Shown piece after piece: positions 43,301-51,736 of a DNA stretch of 64,000 bases. The notes beneath the pieces were generated by a model. It ran no database searches, was not told the origin of the DNA, and saw only the letters and a list, made by a program, of their open reading frames with translations. Source of the stretch: Ktedonobacter robiniae (GTDB lineage Bacteria > Chloroflexota > Ktedonobacteria > Ktedonobacterales > Ktedonobacteraceae); NCBI RefSeq assembly GCF_016587375.1, contig NZ_BNJG01000001.1:4843185-4907184 (forward strand). The letters run 5' to 3'. The position numbers and the translations under genes were made by a program. Numbering within the stretch: position 1 is the first letter of the stretch; each line of letters begins with the position of its first letter.

Positions 43301-43690
43301 TTTACAGCGCTCGACAAACTCGGCGATCCCATAGGCCTCGATATCACGCTTGGTTTGCAGGCCCAGGGACTTCTCGACCTCGACCTCGACCCAGAGTCCC
43401 TGGCAGTCGAAGCCATTTTGATAGCGCTGTTTATAGCCCTGCATGGTCTTAAAGCGCTGGTAGATATCCTTGTAGGTACGACCCCAGGCATGATGGACCC
43501 CCATGGGATTATTGGCGGTAATGGGGCCATCCAGGAATGAATACTTCTTCTCACTCTGCGCGTTACGCGTAAGATACTGCTGGCGAACCTGATGCTCATC
43601 CCACCACTGCTGGATGGAACGTTCCAGGGCTGGATAATCGACGCGGTCGGCATCGGGGACCGGGCGAAAAACGGTTGATGACACAGACAC
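40394..43690 (-). CDS. ileS: isoleucyl-tRNA synthetase, HHAWG type
   Basis: 1098 residues, class Ia. The HIGH-equivalent is NNPMGVHHAWGRTYKD, the variant used by Actinobacteria and Chloroflexi enzymes; KMSKS is MHKSKGNLVVFDEA. Cys-rich editing and zinc segments CPRCATGLSNME, CWRCKTELIFR and CPACGHFEV with CAQCGAEV are present. TTTPWTLAANVAVAV is the editing domain core. The C-terminal anticodon domain runs from about residue 680. It charges tRNA-Ile. The transcript begins in an isoleucine T-box leader and first passes through an AlaX-like gene; the gap between the two genes is 73 bases. Confidence 0.95.
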   Translation of the reverse strand: MSVSSTVFRPVPDADRVDYPALERSIQQWWDEHQVRQQYLTRNAQSEKKYSFLDGPITANNPMGVHHAWGRTYKDIYQRFKTMQGYKQRYQNGFDCQGLWVEVEVEKSLGLQTKRDIEAYGIAEFVERCKERVFKFAQVQSEQSIRLGYWMDWGNDYFTLSDENNYTIWHFLKKCHERGLIYKGRDVMPWCPRCATGLSNMEMESEGYKELTHLSLYVRFPLVEKPGEYLLAWTTTPWTLAANVAVAVHPDLNYVRVEQDGEYYYLAEQLLPVLKALKGHDKGDYRVTETLKGHDMVGWTYRGPFDELPAAKGIVHRVVPGKDVNATEGTGIVHTAPGCGREDFLLAKEFNLEVIAPVDEFGVYVEGFDWLTGQGTASVGQQVADHLAQKGLLYRTQNYKHRYPTCWRCKTELIFRLVDEWFISMDQLRHEIMEVVKQITWLPSWGYEREMDWLHNMDDWMISKKRYWGLALPIFDCPACGHFEVIGSKEELKARAVSGWEEFDGHTPHRPYVDAVKIHCAQCGAEVSRIKDVGNPWLDAGIVPYSTLHYLTNHASWQEWFPADFVTESFPGQFRNWFYSMLVMSTVLEQTAPFKTLLGYATVYGEDGTPMHKSKGNLVVFDEAADRIGADTMRWLYSNHVSEQNLNFPNIPTPEEMEKTQLTGQPVRLSEKWMLVRRTMDKLWNVYGFFIKYANIDNFDPTKHQLPVAERDALDRWIISELQQTIQSITQGLEQYDTTKPAEAVQSFLDDLSNWYLRRSRDRVWGAELDKDKLATYLTLYECLTTLATLLAPFMPFLAEELYQNLVRNINPQAPLSVHLCDWPVPQPELIDELLVRDTHLVMQIVSLGRAARAKAQIKVRQPLQTIHVRVPSAQEEEAIQRLREQVLEELNIEYLRLMRRDSRMLAYTLKPQFKVLGAKYGPVVQKILAYFKTLTEDEAQAAAEHLNTQGKLDLTFGETHVSLTPEEVQVVSTARPGYVAAEEHGYVAAIDTTITQELREKGWMRDLVHYVQDMRKKAGLNIEDHIGLALYTDSELADVILDFGQAIRANTLADNLLISISEEKDKPAFVELYRESISPTSAKKLDKYTIEVVIGKM

Positions 43691-43763
43691 GACAACCTCC
43701 TCCTCGTCTTACAACAAAAGATAAGACCAGATAAAAAGATATTGGCACCTTCCCTGGAGAGGG

Positions 43764-44489
43764 CTAGAGTGCTTCCTTGAGCACAATCTCCAGGCGTTTA
43801 TTGATTCTCCCCTTGTTCTCGCTGCGTATGATCTGAATACCACCGATTTCACGCGTGTGATTGACCAGGGTACCGCCATCGACCTGCACATCAAAGCCGA
43901 CGACCTCGGCCATGCGGACCTCGTCCAGGTGGGGAGGAAGCTGGTTGATCCTGGCGCGTACCAGGGCCGAAAGTGAGAGGGCCTTCTCCCTGGGCAACAT
44001 ATAGGTATGAATTGGGTAGTCAGCCGCGATAAGCGTGTTCACCTGCTGCTCTAGCTCGGCGATGCGGTCCTTCTCCAGGTATTCCAGGGCGAAATCCATG
44101 CGTGCGCGGTCGGGGTAAATCTGCCCGCCGGTGACCTGAATGCCAAACTCCCTCCAGATCACACTGCAGAGTAGCAGAAAGGCGGTATGGGTGCGCATGG
44201 AGCGATAGCGAAAGTTCCAATCGATGGACTCGATGACCTCGGTCTCTGGTTTGGGTGGAATATAGTCGAGCGTATGCCAGACCGTTCCATTGCGATTACT
44301 GATGGAGATCACGTGCGCTTGATTGGCGCCCTGGTTCCAGCTCAGCAGGCCTCGATCCGCCATCTGTCCACCCCCACCGGGATAGAAGATGGTGGCATCC
44401 AACGCAACCTCATCGCCACTCACAGCGACGACCTTAGCCGAGCACTCGTACGTATAGCTATTTGTTTGGTACAGTAGCTTCGTCTTCAC
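43764..44489 (-). CDS. AlaX-like tRNA-editing domain protein with lost zinc ligands
   Basis: 241 residues with the AlaX/ThrRS second-additional-domain fold: ATIFYPGGGGQMADRG is the N-terminal Gly motif, RTHTAFLLLCSVIW the HxxxH region, and VDGGTLVNHTREIGGIQI the CxxxH region. In active AlaX these read HTALHLL and CGGTHV; here the second His, the Cys and the third His are replaced by Leu, Asp and Leu. One ligand (the first His) remains. So zinc binding and Ala-tRNA hydrolysis are doubtful. The GTG start at 44489 follows AAGGAG; earlier in-frame codons fall inside the T-box terminator. Co-transcribed with ileS. Confidence 0.8.
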   Translation of the reverse strand: MKTKLLYQTNSYTYECSAKVVAVSGDEVALDATIFYPGGGGQMADRGLLSWNQGANQAHVISISNRNGTVWHTLDYIPPKPETEVIESIDWNFRYRSMRTHTAFLLLCSVIWREFGIQVTGGQIYPDRARMDFALEYLEKDRIAELEQQVNTLIAADYPIHTYMLPREKALSLSALVRARINQLPPHLDEVRMAEVVGFDVQVDGGTLVNHTREIGGIQIIRSENKGRINKRLEIVLKEAL

Positions 44490-44886
44490 CCGTTTGCGCT
44501 CCTTCAGTTGCAAAAGCCCAATAAAAAATCCCCTCGTCCTGCCAGGGACGAGAGGAGCCTCCCGTGGTACCACCCTTATTAGTCAGACGACAGTACGACA
44601 GAGACGTGCTGACTCACTCGGTTCTTCGTATTCCCTGGCCGATACTCAACAGTGAGTGGCGAGCGGGATTACATCCTTCACGATAACGGGAAGGGACCGG
44701 CCTGGCCTGGAGGGTCCCCTGTGAAGAGAGGGCTCTCGTTGGCAGACAGCTCAGGAGTGATCTTCGGCGACCCACTCTGTGCCTGATTTGCAGCAAGCTC
44801 AGGCTCTCTGTGACAGGATCTGGTCGCGTACTGGCTCCGTCAAAGCCTTCGTGTAACTCGCCTCATGCGAGTGTGTGAACAAGATA
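44490..44886 (-). promoter_or_regulatory. T-box riboswitch leader, isoleucine type
   Basis: Minus-strand leader with the classical order: stem I containing AGAGAGCC and the specifier loop, whose codon is ATC at 44761-44759 in the context GAAG-ATC-ACTCCTGAGCTG; then the T-box AAGGGTGGTACCACGG (about 44577-44562); then a terminator stem with CGTCC/GGACG and GATTTTTT down to 44524. Uncharged tRNA-Ile (anticodon GAU) is expected to pair with the specifier and T-box bulge and switch the terminator to an antiterminator. A -10 box TATACT is at 44899-44894. Downstream are the AlaX-like gene and ileS. Confidence 0.92.
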
Positions 44887-45303
44887 TAGTGATAGTATAT
44901 CCACTTGAGGGTAGCACATCCCCTTGCATGAGTCATCCTGGTAGGAATACAGCCAGAAAAGCGGCTTATTACCAGTAAATAGGGAGAAAAAGTGACGATG
45001 CGGTGTGCTCATTCGTAGAAAGAGTAACGAGCCATCGTACTTTCCTTCGTTGCGGCGACTCGCCCCGGATATATTCGGGGTTTTACTGTTTTTAGTCATC
45101 CCATTTTTGAGAGACTAAGACCAGACTATAGCACAAGGAGAACTAATCTCAAATACTTTGAAGTATTGTAAAGCTATGATACCATAGGGGATGGTAGAAA
45201 AACAATAGCAGAAAACTCAGACACAAGGAACCCACTCAACGACGAGACGCAGTACAAAGAGGCACGCAGCCTGGTTCGTTGTGTCAATGAAAAGGGAACT
45301 TCC
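44887..45303. other. gap between T-box leader and sucA
   Basis: A hairpin CCCCGGA/TTCGGGG (about 45064-45081) followed by TTTT looks like a plus-strand terminator with no obvious gene before it. A 16-base palindrome AATACTTTGAAGTATT lies at 45152-45167 upstream of sucA and could be an operator. A minus-strand reading frame at 44863-45099 is not considered a gene. AAGGGAAC precedes the sucA ATG. Confidence 0.4.
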
Positions 45304-48138
45304 ATGCACGACCTGGAAACGTTTTTTGGACCAAATGCTGGATATGTCCTTGAATTATATGAACGTTATCAACAGAATCCAGCAGCAATAGATGAGGCCA
45401 CACGGGCCATCTTTGATTCCTGGTCTTCTACTGAGCAGCCTGTGACGACCGCACCCGTGGAAACACGTGCTCCCGCTCCTCAAGATCAAGGCAGAAATGT
45501 GGCTCATATTGTGGCCGCCAATAACCTGGCGCACGCGATCCGTGAGCGCGGGCATCTGGGGGCACACCTTGACCCATTAGGGAATGAGCCGCCAGGAGAT
45601 CCTGCTTTGATGCTCGAGACCTATGGGTTAAGCGAATATGACCTGGCGCAATTGCCACCAGACATCATTGGCGGTCACTCCGCGGAGGGAGCCTCCAATG
45701 CATTAGAGGCGATCAATGCCCTGCGGGCGATGTATTCAGGATCAATTAGTTATGAGTTCGACCAGGTAAAAAGCCCTGACGAGCGTGGCTGGTTGCGCGA
45801 TGCGGTGGGCCTGCATCTCTACCATCGCGAACCCTCGGGCGCGGATGCGCGCAGACTGCTCAAACGGATGACGCAGGTAGAAGCCTTCGAGCGCTACTTG
45901 CACCAGGCATTTACCGCACAGAAACGCTTCTCCATTGAGGGCACCGATATCCTGGTGCCGATGTTGGATGAGATTATCTCTGCCGCGATTGATTCCGAAA
46001 CCAAGAATGTGATGATTGGGATGGCCCACCGTGGTCGCCTCAATGTAATGGCGCATGTGCTTAATAAGCCATATGCAAGCATCTTCTCCGAGTTTACCCA
46101 TGCGCGCCACGAAGAAGGCACGCCCCTTACCGATAGCTTTGGGTATGGGTGGACGGGTGACGTGAAGTATCACCTGGGGGCGGAACACGTTCTGGACGAA
46201 GGGGCGTCAGTCGAGCTAAAGGTCATCCTGGCTCCCAATCCTAGCCACCTGGAGTTCGTCAATCCGGTGGTAAGCGGTATGGCACGCGCTTCACAAGAGA
46301 TTCGCACCGTTTCTGGCTCACCGCTGCTCGATGTCGACCACACGCTGGCCATTCAGATTCATGGTGACGCGGCCTTCCCTGGAGAGGGCGTGGTCTCCGA
46401 GACGCTAAATATGTGGCACCTGCGCGGCTACTGGGTTGGTGGCTCGATCCATATCATTGTGAATAACCAGCTTGGCTTTACCACCGATCCCGATTCCTCG
46501 CGCTCAACTCATTTCGCCAGTGACGTGGCCAAGGGCTTTGGCATCCCTATTATTCATGTCAACGCGGATGATCCCTATGCCTGCTTGACGGCTGTACGCA
46601 TTGCCCACGCCTATCGCGACCGCTTCCATAAGGATGTGCTGGTCGACCTGGTGGGCTACCGGCGTTGGGGACACAATGAGGGCGATGAGCCAGCCTTTAC
46701 CCAGCCACAGATGTATGAAATTATTCGCAGTCATCCGACCGCGCGCGAGCTGTTTGCGCAACGCCTGGTCGAGCACCAGATCCTGACACAGGATGAGGCG
46801 CAGCAGATCTGGGATCAGGCCATTCATGAGCTAGAGCAGGCGAAGCGCGAAGCCGATAGCGGGGCCATTAAAGTTGAGCGTGTTGTCGATCAAGGCGATA
46901 TGGCCCACTATCCCATCGATTTCTCGGTCCCTCCCGTTACCGCTGAGGTGCTGCAACGCTATAATGAGGAACTCCTGAATTGGCCAAAGAGTTTTCACCC
47001 GCATCCTAAGCTAGAGCGCGTGATGCAGCGCCGTGCCAATGCGCTTGGACCAGAAGGTGGCATCGACTGGGGCCATGCCGAGGCGCTGGCCTTCGCGACC
47101 ATCCTGGCCAATGGGACGCCGATTCGCCTGACCGGCCAGGATAGCGAGCGTGGCACCTTTAATCATCGCCATGCCGTCCTGCACAGTAGGGAGGGGCACA
47201 TGACCTTCCTTCCGCTACAGAAATTTCCTGAGGCTCGCTCCTCGTTTACGGTGTATAATAGCCCTCTGAGCGAGACCGCGCCACTGGGCTTTGAGTATGG
47301 GTATAGTGTGCAGGCGCCCGATTCGCTGGTCCTGTGGGAGGCGCAGTATGGCGACTTCGCTAATGTTGCCCAGGTTATTATAGATCAGTTTCTGGCCTCG
47401 GGGCGTGCGAAATGGCGCCAGGATTCCTCCGTGGTGATGCTCTTGCCGCATGGCTATGAGGGAAATGGGCCAGAGCACTCGAGTGCACGCCTGGAGCGGT
47501 ACCTGCACTTGGCTGCCGAGGATAATTGGCGTATTGCCAACTGCTCGACGGCGGCGCAGTACTTCCACCTCTTACGCTTGCAGGCCTATCTCCTCCCACG
47601 CTATCCGCGTCCGCTGATCATCATGACGCCGAAGAGTCTCTTGCGTCATCCCCTTGCCTCATCGCGCTTGAGCGACCTGGTTGAGGGGTCGTTCCAATCG
47701 GTCATCAATGATCCACGCGCCAGTCAGGATCCCAAAGCTGTGCGCCGGGTTGTCTTCTGTAGTGGCAAGATCGCGATTGACTTGCTTTCACACGAGAGTC
47801 GTATGCATAATGAAGACACCGCGATTGTGCGTGTAGAGCTGCTGTATCCCTTCCCCAAGCGTTCATTGAAGCGAGTCCTTGAGGGGTATACCAATGCCAG
47901 CGAGTTCATCTGGGTGCAAGAAGAGCCGCGCAACATGGGGGCCTGGGAATACATTGCTCCGCGTATACAACAGTTGTTGGGAGGCAAGGCAACGCTACGC
48001 GTGATCGCGCGCCCCGAGCGCTCAAGCCCGGCTGCCGGTTTCTGGGACATCCATGCTGCCGAACAAGAGCAGATCATTAAAGAAGCCGCGGGCGTATCAG
48101 TATCACAAAAAGAGACCGGAGGGAAACATGTCCGATGA
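45304..48138 (+). CDS. sucA: 2-oxoglutarate dehydrogenase E1 component
   Basis: 944 residues, typical for the family. N-terminal FFGPNAGYVLELYERYQQ is the E2-interacting segment; FTAQKRFSIEGTDILVPML precedes the ThDP domain, GMAHRGRLNVMAHVLNKP; GDAAFPGEGVVSETLN with INNQLGFT-like HIIVNNQLGFTTDP is the ThDP/Mg motif; the pyrimidine domain follows from about residue 590 (RGTFNHRHAVLHSREG). It decarboxylates 2-oxoglutarate and passes the succinyl group to SucB lipoyl arms in the citric acid cycle. SucB follows with an 11-base overlap. Confidence 0.95.
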   Translation: MHDLETFFGPNAGYVLELYERYQQNPAAIDEATRAIFDSWSSTEQPVTTAPVETRAPAPQDQGRNVAHIVAANNLAHAIRERGHLGAHLDPLGNEPPGDPALMLETYGLSEYDLAQLPPDIIGGHSAEGASNALEAINALRAMYSGSISYEFDQVKSPDERGWLRDAVGLHLYHREPSGADARRLLKRMTQVEAFERYLHQAFTAQKRFSIEGTDILVPMLDEIISAAIDSETKNVMIGMAHRGRLNVMAHVLNKPYASIFSEFTHARHEEGTPLTDSFGYGWTGDVKYHLGAEHVLDEGASVELKVILAPNPSHLEFVNPVVSGMARASQEIRTVSGSPLLDVDHTLAIQIHGDAAFPGEGVVSETLNMWHLRGYWVGGSIHIIVNNQLGFTTDPDSSRSTHFASDVAKGFGIPIIHVNADDPYACLTAVRIAHAYRDRFHKDVLVDLVGYRRWGHNEGDEPAFTQPQMYEIIRSHPTARELFAQRLVEHQILTQDEAQQIWDQAIHELEQAKREADSGAIKVERVVDQGDMAHYPIDFSVPPVTAEVLQRYNEELLNWPKSFHPHPKLERVMQRRANALGPEGGIDWGHAEALAFATILANGTPIRLTGQDSERGTFNHRHAVLHSREGHMTFLPLQKFPEARSSFTVYNSPLSETAPLGFEYGYSVQAPDSLVLWEAQYGDFANVAQVIIDQFLASGRAKWRQDSSVVMLLPHGYEGNGPEHSSARLERYLHLAAEDNWRIANCSTAAQYFHLLRLQAYLLPRYPRPLIIMTPKSLLRHPLASSRLSDLVEGSFQSVINDPRASQDPKAVRRVVFCSGKIAIDLLSHESRMHNEDTAIVRVELLYPFPKRSLKRVLEGYTNASEFIWVQEEPRNMGAWEYIAPRIQQLLGGKATLRVIARPERSSPAAGFWDIHAAEQEQIIKEAAGVSVSQKETGGKHVR

Positions 48139-49420
48139 GATTCGTGTGCCAATCCTGGGAGAGTCGATTGTCGATGCCACCATCGCGACCTGGCTCAAGA
48201 AAGAGGGCGATGCTGTCCACCAGGGTGAAACATTGGCCGAGCTAGAGACTGATAAAGTCAATGTCGAAGTCAACGCCGAGCAAGATGGCGTGATTCATAA
48301 AATTCTCAAGCGTGAGGGTGAGACCGTCCAGGTGGGTGAAGTGATCGCGTTCCTTGGACAGGAGGCCCAGGTCAGTGGTAAGGGGAGCAGCAATGGTGCC
48401 ATTGCCACGGCTCCCGCGCCGCAAAGCGAAGAGATCAAGCGCACGACCTCGCAGCCTTTAACATCCGCAGGCGAGTCGCAGCGCCCACCATCGCCACTGG
48501 CCCGCCGGATCGCTGCCGAGCATAACGTCGATATTTCCCAGGTCAGGGGCAGTAGCCCGCATGGCCGGGTTACTAAAGAAGATGTCATGAGCTACCTGGA
48601 GGAGAGCTCCAGCCAGGCCGTTCCAACCACGACAGTGGTAGCCCCACAGACGACACCCGCGGCTCGCCCGCAGGCGGTACAGCCAGTGTTACCTCCTGCA
48701 CAGCCCGCAGCTGATGCCTCACGTCGTGAGGAGCGCGTGCGCATGTCGCGCCGTCGCCAGACCATTGCCCAGCGCCTGGTCGAGGCCCAACATACGGCGG
48801 CCATGCTGACCACCTTCAATGAGATCGATATGAGTGCAGTCATGGATGTGCGTAGCCGCCGCAAGGAGGCCTTTAAGGAGCGCCATAATGTCTCGCTTGG
48901 CTTTATGTCCTTCTTTACCAAGGCCGTCGTGGGCGCGCTCAAAGCCTTCCCTCGCCTCAATGCCGAGATTCAGGGCAATGAAATGGTGCTCAAGCACTAT
49001 TATGATATTGGGATCGCGGTAGGCGCGGAAGAGGGCCTGGTAGTGCCCGTGGTTCGTGACGCGGACCGCAAGTCCTTCGCCGCCATTGAGCGGGAGATCG
49101 GGGACCTGGCCAAGCGTGCCCGCACGAATACGCTTTCGCTGGCGGAACTACAAGGCGGCACGTTTACGATTACCAATGGCGGAACTTTCGGTTCCATGCT
49201 CTCCACACCTATCCTCAATGGACCACAGGTAGGCATCCTAGGCATGCACAAGATTGAGCAGCGCCCCGTTGCCATCGATGGGCAGGTGGTTATTCGCCCC
49301 ATGATGTATGTTGCGCTCTCCTATGACCATCGTATCGTCGATGGAAGTGAAGCGGTGCGCTTCCTGGTGAAAGTAAAGGAACTGGTAGAAGACCCAGAAG
49401 CACTTCTGTTGGAAGGGTAA
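48128..49420 (+). CDS. sucB: 2-oxoglutarate dehydrogenase E2, dihydrolipoyl succinyltransferase
   Basis: 430 residues. Lipoyl domain (1-78) with lysine in ELETDKVNVEVNA; Pro/Ala linker; peripheral-subunit-binding domain (about 120-155, SPLARRIAAEHNVDIS); second linker; catalytic domain from about 205 with LSYDHRIVDGSEAVRF, whose His and Asp form the active site. The ATG at 48128 follows GGAGGG and lies within the end of sucA, so the two are translationally coupled. Lpd (E3) is not in the window. Confidence 0.95.
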   Translation: MSDEIRVPILGESIVDATIATWLKKEGDAVHQGETLAELETDKVNVEVNAEQDGVIHKILKREGETVQVGEVIAFLGQEAQVSGKGSSNGAIATAPAPQSEEIKRTTSQPLTSAGESQRPPSPLARRIAAEHNVDISQVRGSSPHGRVTKEDVMSYLEESSSQAVPTTTVVAPQTTPAARPQAVQPVLPPAQPAADASRREERVRMSRRRQTIAQRLVEAQHTAAMLTTFNEIDMSAVMDVRSRRKEAFKERHNVSLGFMSFFTKAVVGALKAFPRLNAEIQGNEMVLKHYYDIGIAVGAEEGLVVPVVRDADRKSFAAIEREIGDLAKRARTNTLSLAELQGGTFTITNGGTFGSMLSTPILNGPQVGILGMHKIEQRPVAIDGQVVIRPMMYVALSYDHRIVDGSEAVRFLVKVKELVEDPEALLLEG

Positions 49421-49430
49421 GGTTTTAGAT

Positions 49431-49515
49431 CTTATTCCGAAACCCCAACCCCCATTCGGGGGCGCGCGCCACTTGTGTGTCTAGCACTTCACGCTCTGGG
49501 TTTTCGGATCAGAAG
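49431..49515. repeat. inverted pair of the TTCCGAAAACC-type repeat after sucB
   Basis: CTTATTCCGAAACCCC (49431-49446) and GGGTTTTCGGATCAGAAG (49498-49515) are imperfect inverted repeats about 85 bases across, with a CCCCC-ATTC-GGGGG hairpin between them. Related to the exact 16-mers at 22931 and 26991. Lies in the 304-base gap between sucB and the kinase gene, where no gene is seen. Confidence 0.5.
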
Positions 49516-49529
49516 TTGTTGGATTTCTC

Positions 49530-49558
49530 TCGACAGAGTACGTTTCTATCTGTATAAT
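49530..49558 (+). promoter_or_regulatory. sigma-70-type promoter for the FHA kinase gene
   Basis: TCGACA at 49530-49535, 17-base spacer, perfect TATAAT at 49553-49558. The kinase start is 167 bases or more downstream, leaving a long leader. Confidence 0.65.
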
Positions 49559-49724
49559 CAAGGAGAAACAGGAACGCTTCAAAACGAGCGAAAGACTGTT
49601 TCAAGAGAGAAAACACAATGGGCGTTTTCTGTCGAGGGATGCCAGGTTCTTGTGCGCTGATCTTTATGGCGTAGTGGGAACCCACACTAGGCATCAAGTT
49701 TCGGATAACGGAGTTGTCAGGGGT

Positions 49725-51149
49725 ATGCAACCAGAGAATATGTCTCCACGCCAGCCTGCTGGTCGTAACGAAGATGCGGGAGCACTCATTGGAAAGACAC
49801 TAGGCCAATTCCGCATTGTAGAGCGCATCGGTGCTGGCGGAATGGCGGCAGTCTTCAAGGCATATCAGTCCACCCTGGATCGCTATGTAGCCATCAAGGT
49901 CTTGCCCGCCTATCACGCGCGCGACCCGATCTTTGTCAAGCGCTTTGTGCAGGAGGCGCGCTCAGTGGCGAAACTGGCGCATCCTAACATCGTGCAGATT
50001 CATGACTTTGGCGAGCTTGAGAACATCACTTTCATCGTCATGGAGTATGTAGAAAGCGGCACGCTCAAGGACCGCCTCAAGGGTCCCATACCTGTGGCCG
50101 AGGCCGCAGATTTTATGATTCAGGCTGCTGAGGGCCTCGACTGCGCGCATCGCAATGGGATTATTCACCGTGATGTCAAGCCAGCCAATATGCTCCTGCG
50201 CAAGGATGGACACCTCCTGCTCTCTGACTTTGGCATCGCCAAGATTCTCGAAGGCACGACCAACCTGACTCGCGTGGGGACAGGCATTGGCACCCCGCAA
50301 TATATGTCGCCTGAGCAGGGAACGGGCCAGGCCGTTGATCGCCGGAGCGATATCTACTCGCTGGGCGTCGTCTTCTTTCACTGCTTGACCGGGAAGGTTC
50401 CATTTTCGGCGGAGAACCCGCTCTCAATCACGCTCAAGCATGTGAATGATCCTCTGCCCATCGAGCGTTTGCAGGCTGAGAATGTACCTCCCGGGATCAT
50501 TCAGGTCATCCAGAAGATGTGTGCCAAGTCGCCCAGTGACCGCTATCAGTCGGCGGATGACTTTATCTCTGCGTTGACCAGCACCATGGCGTCCTCAAAC
50601 CTGTCGCTCTCTCGTTCTCGGCGGCTCTCTGGTCCCATGTCCTCGCCAGATCAGAGCTTCGTGCAGACGCCGAACTCGGGACAGCTGGTCTCTACGCCTG
50701 CCGCGAATATCCCAGCTCAGACGGTGACGTGTTTTCGCTGTGGCGCGCAGAATCCCGCGGCGCGCCTCTTCTGTACGACGTGTGGCGACGACCTGACGAA
50801 TAAGCGCGCTATCATGGATCGCTATACAGATGCGAGCGGGCGGCCAGTGCTGGCACGCTTGACGCTCCAAAGTGGTCCCCTGGCTGGGCGCTCCTACCGT
50901 TTTCACCAGGATGTGACCAAGATTGGGCGCACCAATGGCTGCGACCTGGTCATCTCGGGGCGCACGGTCTCACGCCATCACGCACGTCTCTGGTTCGCCG
51001 AGGGACGCTGGTTTCTGGCCGATCTCAACAGCGTCAATGGCACCACGGTTAATAACATACGGATTCAACAGCCGGTGGTCTTAAATGATGGAGATGTCAT
51101 CCATTTTGGGGATGAAGGCGTGGTGTTTAATATAACATATGGGCCGTAG
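49725..51149 (+). CDS. Ser/Thr protein kinase with zinc ribbon and FHA domain
   Basis: About 474 residues. Kinase domain (about 25-285) with intact motifs: GAGGMAAVF glycine loop, Lys in VAIKVL, HRDVKPANML, DFGIAK and the YMSPEQ activation segment. After a Ser-rich linker comes a zinc ribbon CFRCGAQN...CTTCG (about 345-365), then a C-terminal FHA domain with KIGRTNGCDLVI, SRHHARLW and NSVNGTTVNN. The FHA binds phosphothreonine, so autophosphorylation-dependent assembly is likely. No transmembrane helix is seen. The start could be the ATG at 49725 or at 49740; AGGGGT just before the first is close but workable. Confidence 0.88.
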   Translation: MQPENMSPRQPAGRNEDAGALIGKTLGQFRIVERIGAGGMAAVFKAYQSTLDRYVAIKVLPAYHARDPIFVKRFVQEARSVAKLAHPNIVQIHDFGELENITFIVMEYVESGTLKDRLKGPIPVAEAADFMIQAAEGLDCAHRNGIIHRDVKPANMLLRKDGHLLLSDFGIAKILEGTTNLTRVGTGIGTPQYMSPEQGTGQAVDRRSDIYSLGVVFFHCLTGKVPFSAENPLSITLKHVNDPLPIERLQAENVPPGIIQVIQKMCAKSPSDRYQSADDFISALTSTMASSNLSLSRSRRLSGPMSSPDQSFVQTPNSGQLVSTPAANIPAQTVTCFRCGAQNPAARLFCTTCGDDLTNKRAIMDRYTDASGRPVLARLTLQSGPLAGRSYRFHQDVTKIGRTNGCDLVISGRTVSRHHARLWFAEGRWFLADLNSVNGTTVNNIRIQQPVVLNDGDVIHFGDEGVVFNITYGP

Positions 51150-51176
51150 TTTGCTGCCATAAGCAGGAAGGAAGAT

Positions 51177-51719
51177 ATGATGACGTCGATCAATCCACTG
51201 ATTCAAGTCGCACAACAATTGACGTTGGGTCCCGCTGTGCGTCAGAATCACGCGCTTGAACATGCCACGATTGTCTTACTGTCTCGTAAGTTTCCTGAAG
51301 TGCGTCTCTCTGGCATCTCCTTTGCCGCCGGTTTCTTTGTTTTTGGTGACCTCCCCACCGAGGCCATCCTACCCGCCGCCCAGGAGGCCCTCCAGCTCTT
51401 GCGTACCACTCAGCCCGAATTGGCGGTGCATGAACGCTGTGGTACCAATCTGGCGGTCGCGGGTATGCTGACGGGCCTCTCGGCGATGATGGTTTCCAAG
51501 ATGCGCCGTCCCTATAGTACGGCCAACAACGCTATTCTGGCCTCGACGGCCGCCCTGGTCCTGGCTCGTCCCCTGGGCCTGGTCGTCCAGCGCCATGTGA
51601 CAACACAGACGCCCAATGGTTCGATGCGCATTCTGGAAATCAAGCCAACCACTGTGCTGGGAGCGCCCGCGCATTTTGTGAGTACCGATAATCCAGAGGC
51701 CGCCAGGTTGTTCTCATAG
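51177..51719 (+). CDS. DUF6391-like protein
   Basis: 180 residues. The motif VRQNHALEHATIVLL is the signature I associate with DUF6391, followed by SGISFAAGFFVFGDL and two weakly hydrophobic segments (NLAVAGMLTGLSAMM and ILASTAALVLARPLGL) that may be membrane-associated. The invariant His-x2-Glu-His (NHALEHAT) looks like a metal site. Function unknown. Lies 27 bases after the FHA kinase and 17 before the sulfurtransferase, so one transcript is likely. Confidence 0.7.
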   Translation: MMTSINPLIQVAQQLTLGPAVRQNHALEHATIVLLSRKFPEVRLSGISFAAGFFVFGDLPTEAILPAAQEALQLLRTTQPELAVHERCGTNLAVAGMLTGLSAMMVSKMRRPYSTANNAILASTAALVLARPLGLVVQRHVTTQTPNGSMRILEIKPTTVLGAPAHFVSTDNPEAARLFS

Positions 51720-51736
51720 AGAGGAAGAAAAAATCG

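Noticed and set aside
44863..45099. 78-codon minus-strand frame upstream of the T-box
   Set aside because: It covers the T-box promoter and first leader bases and its composition is not protein-like.
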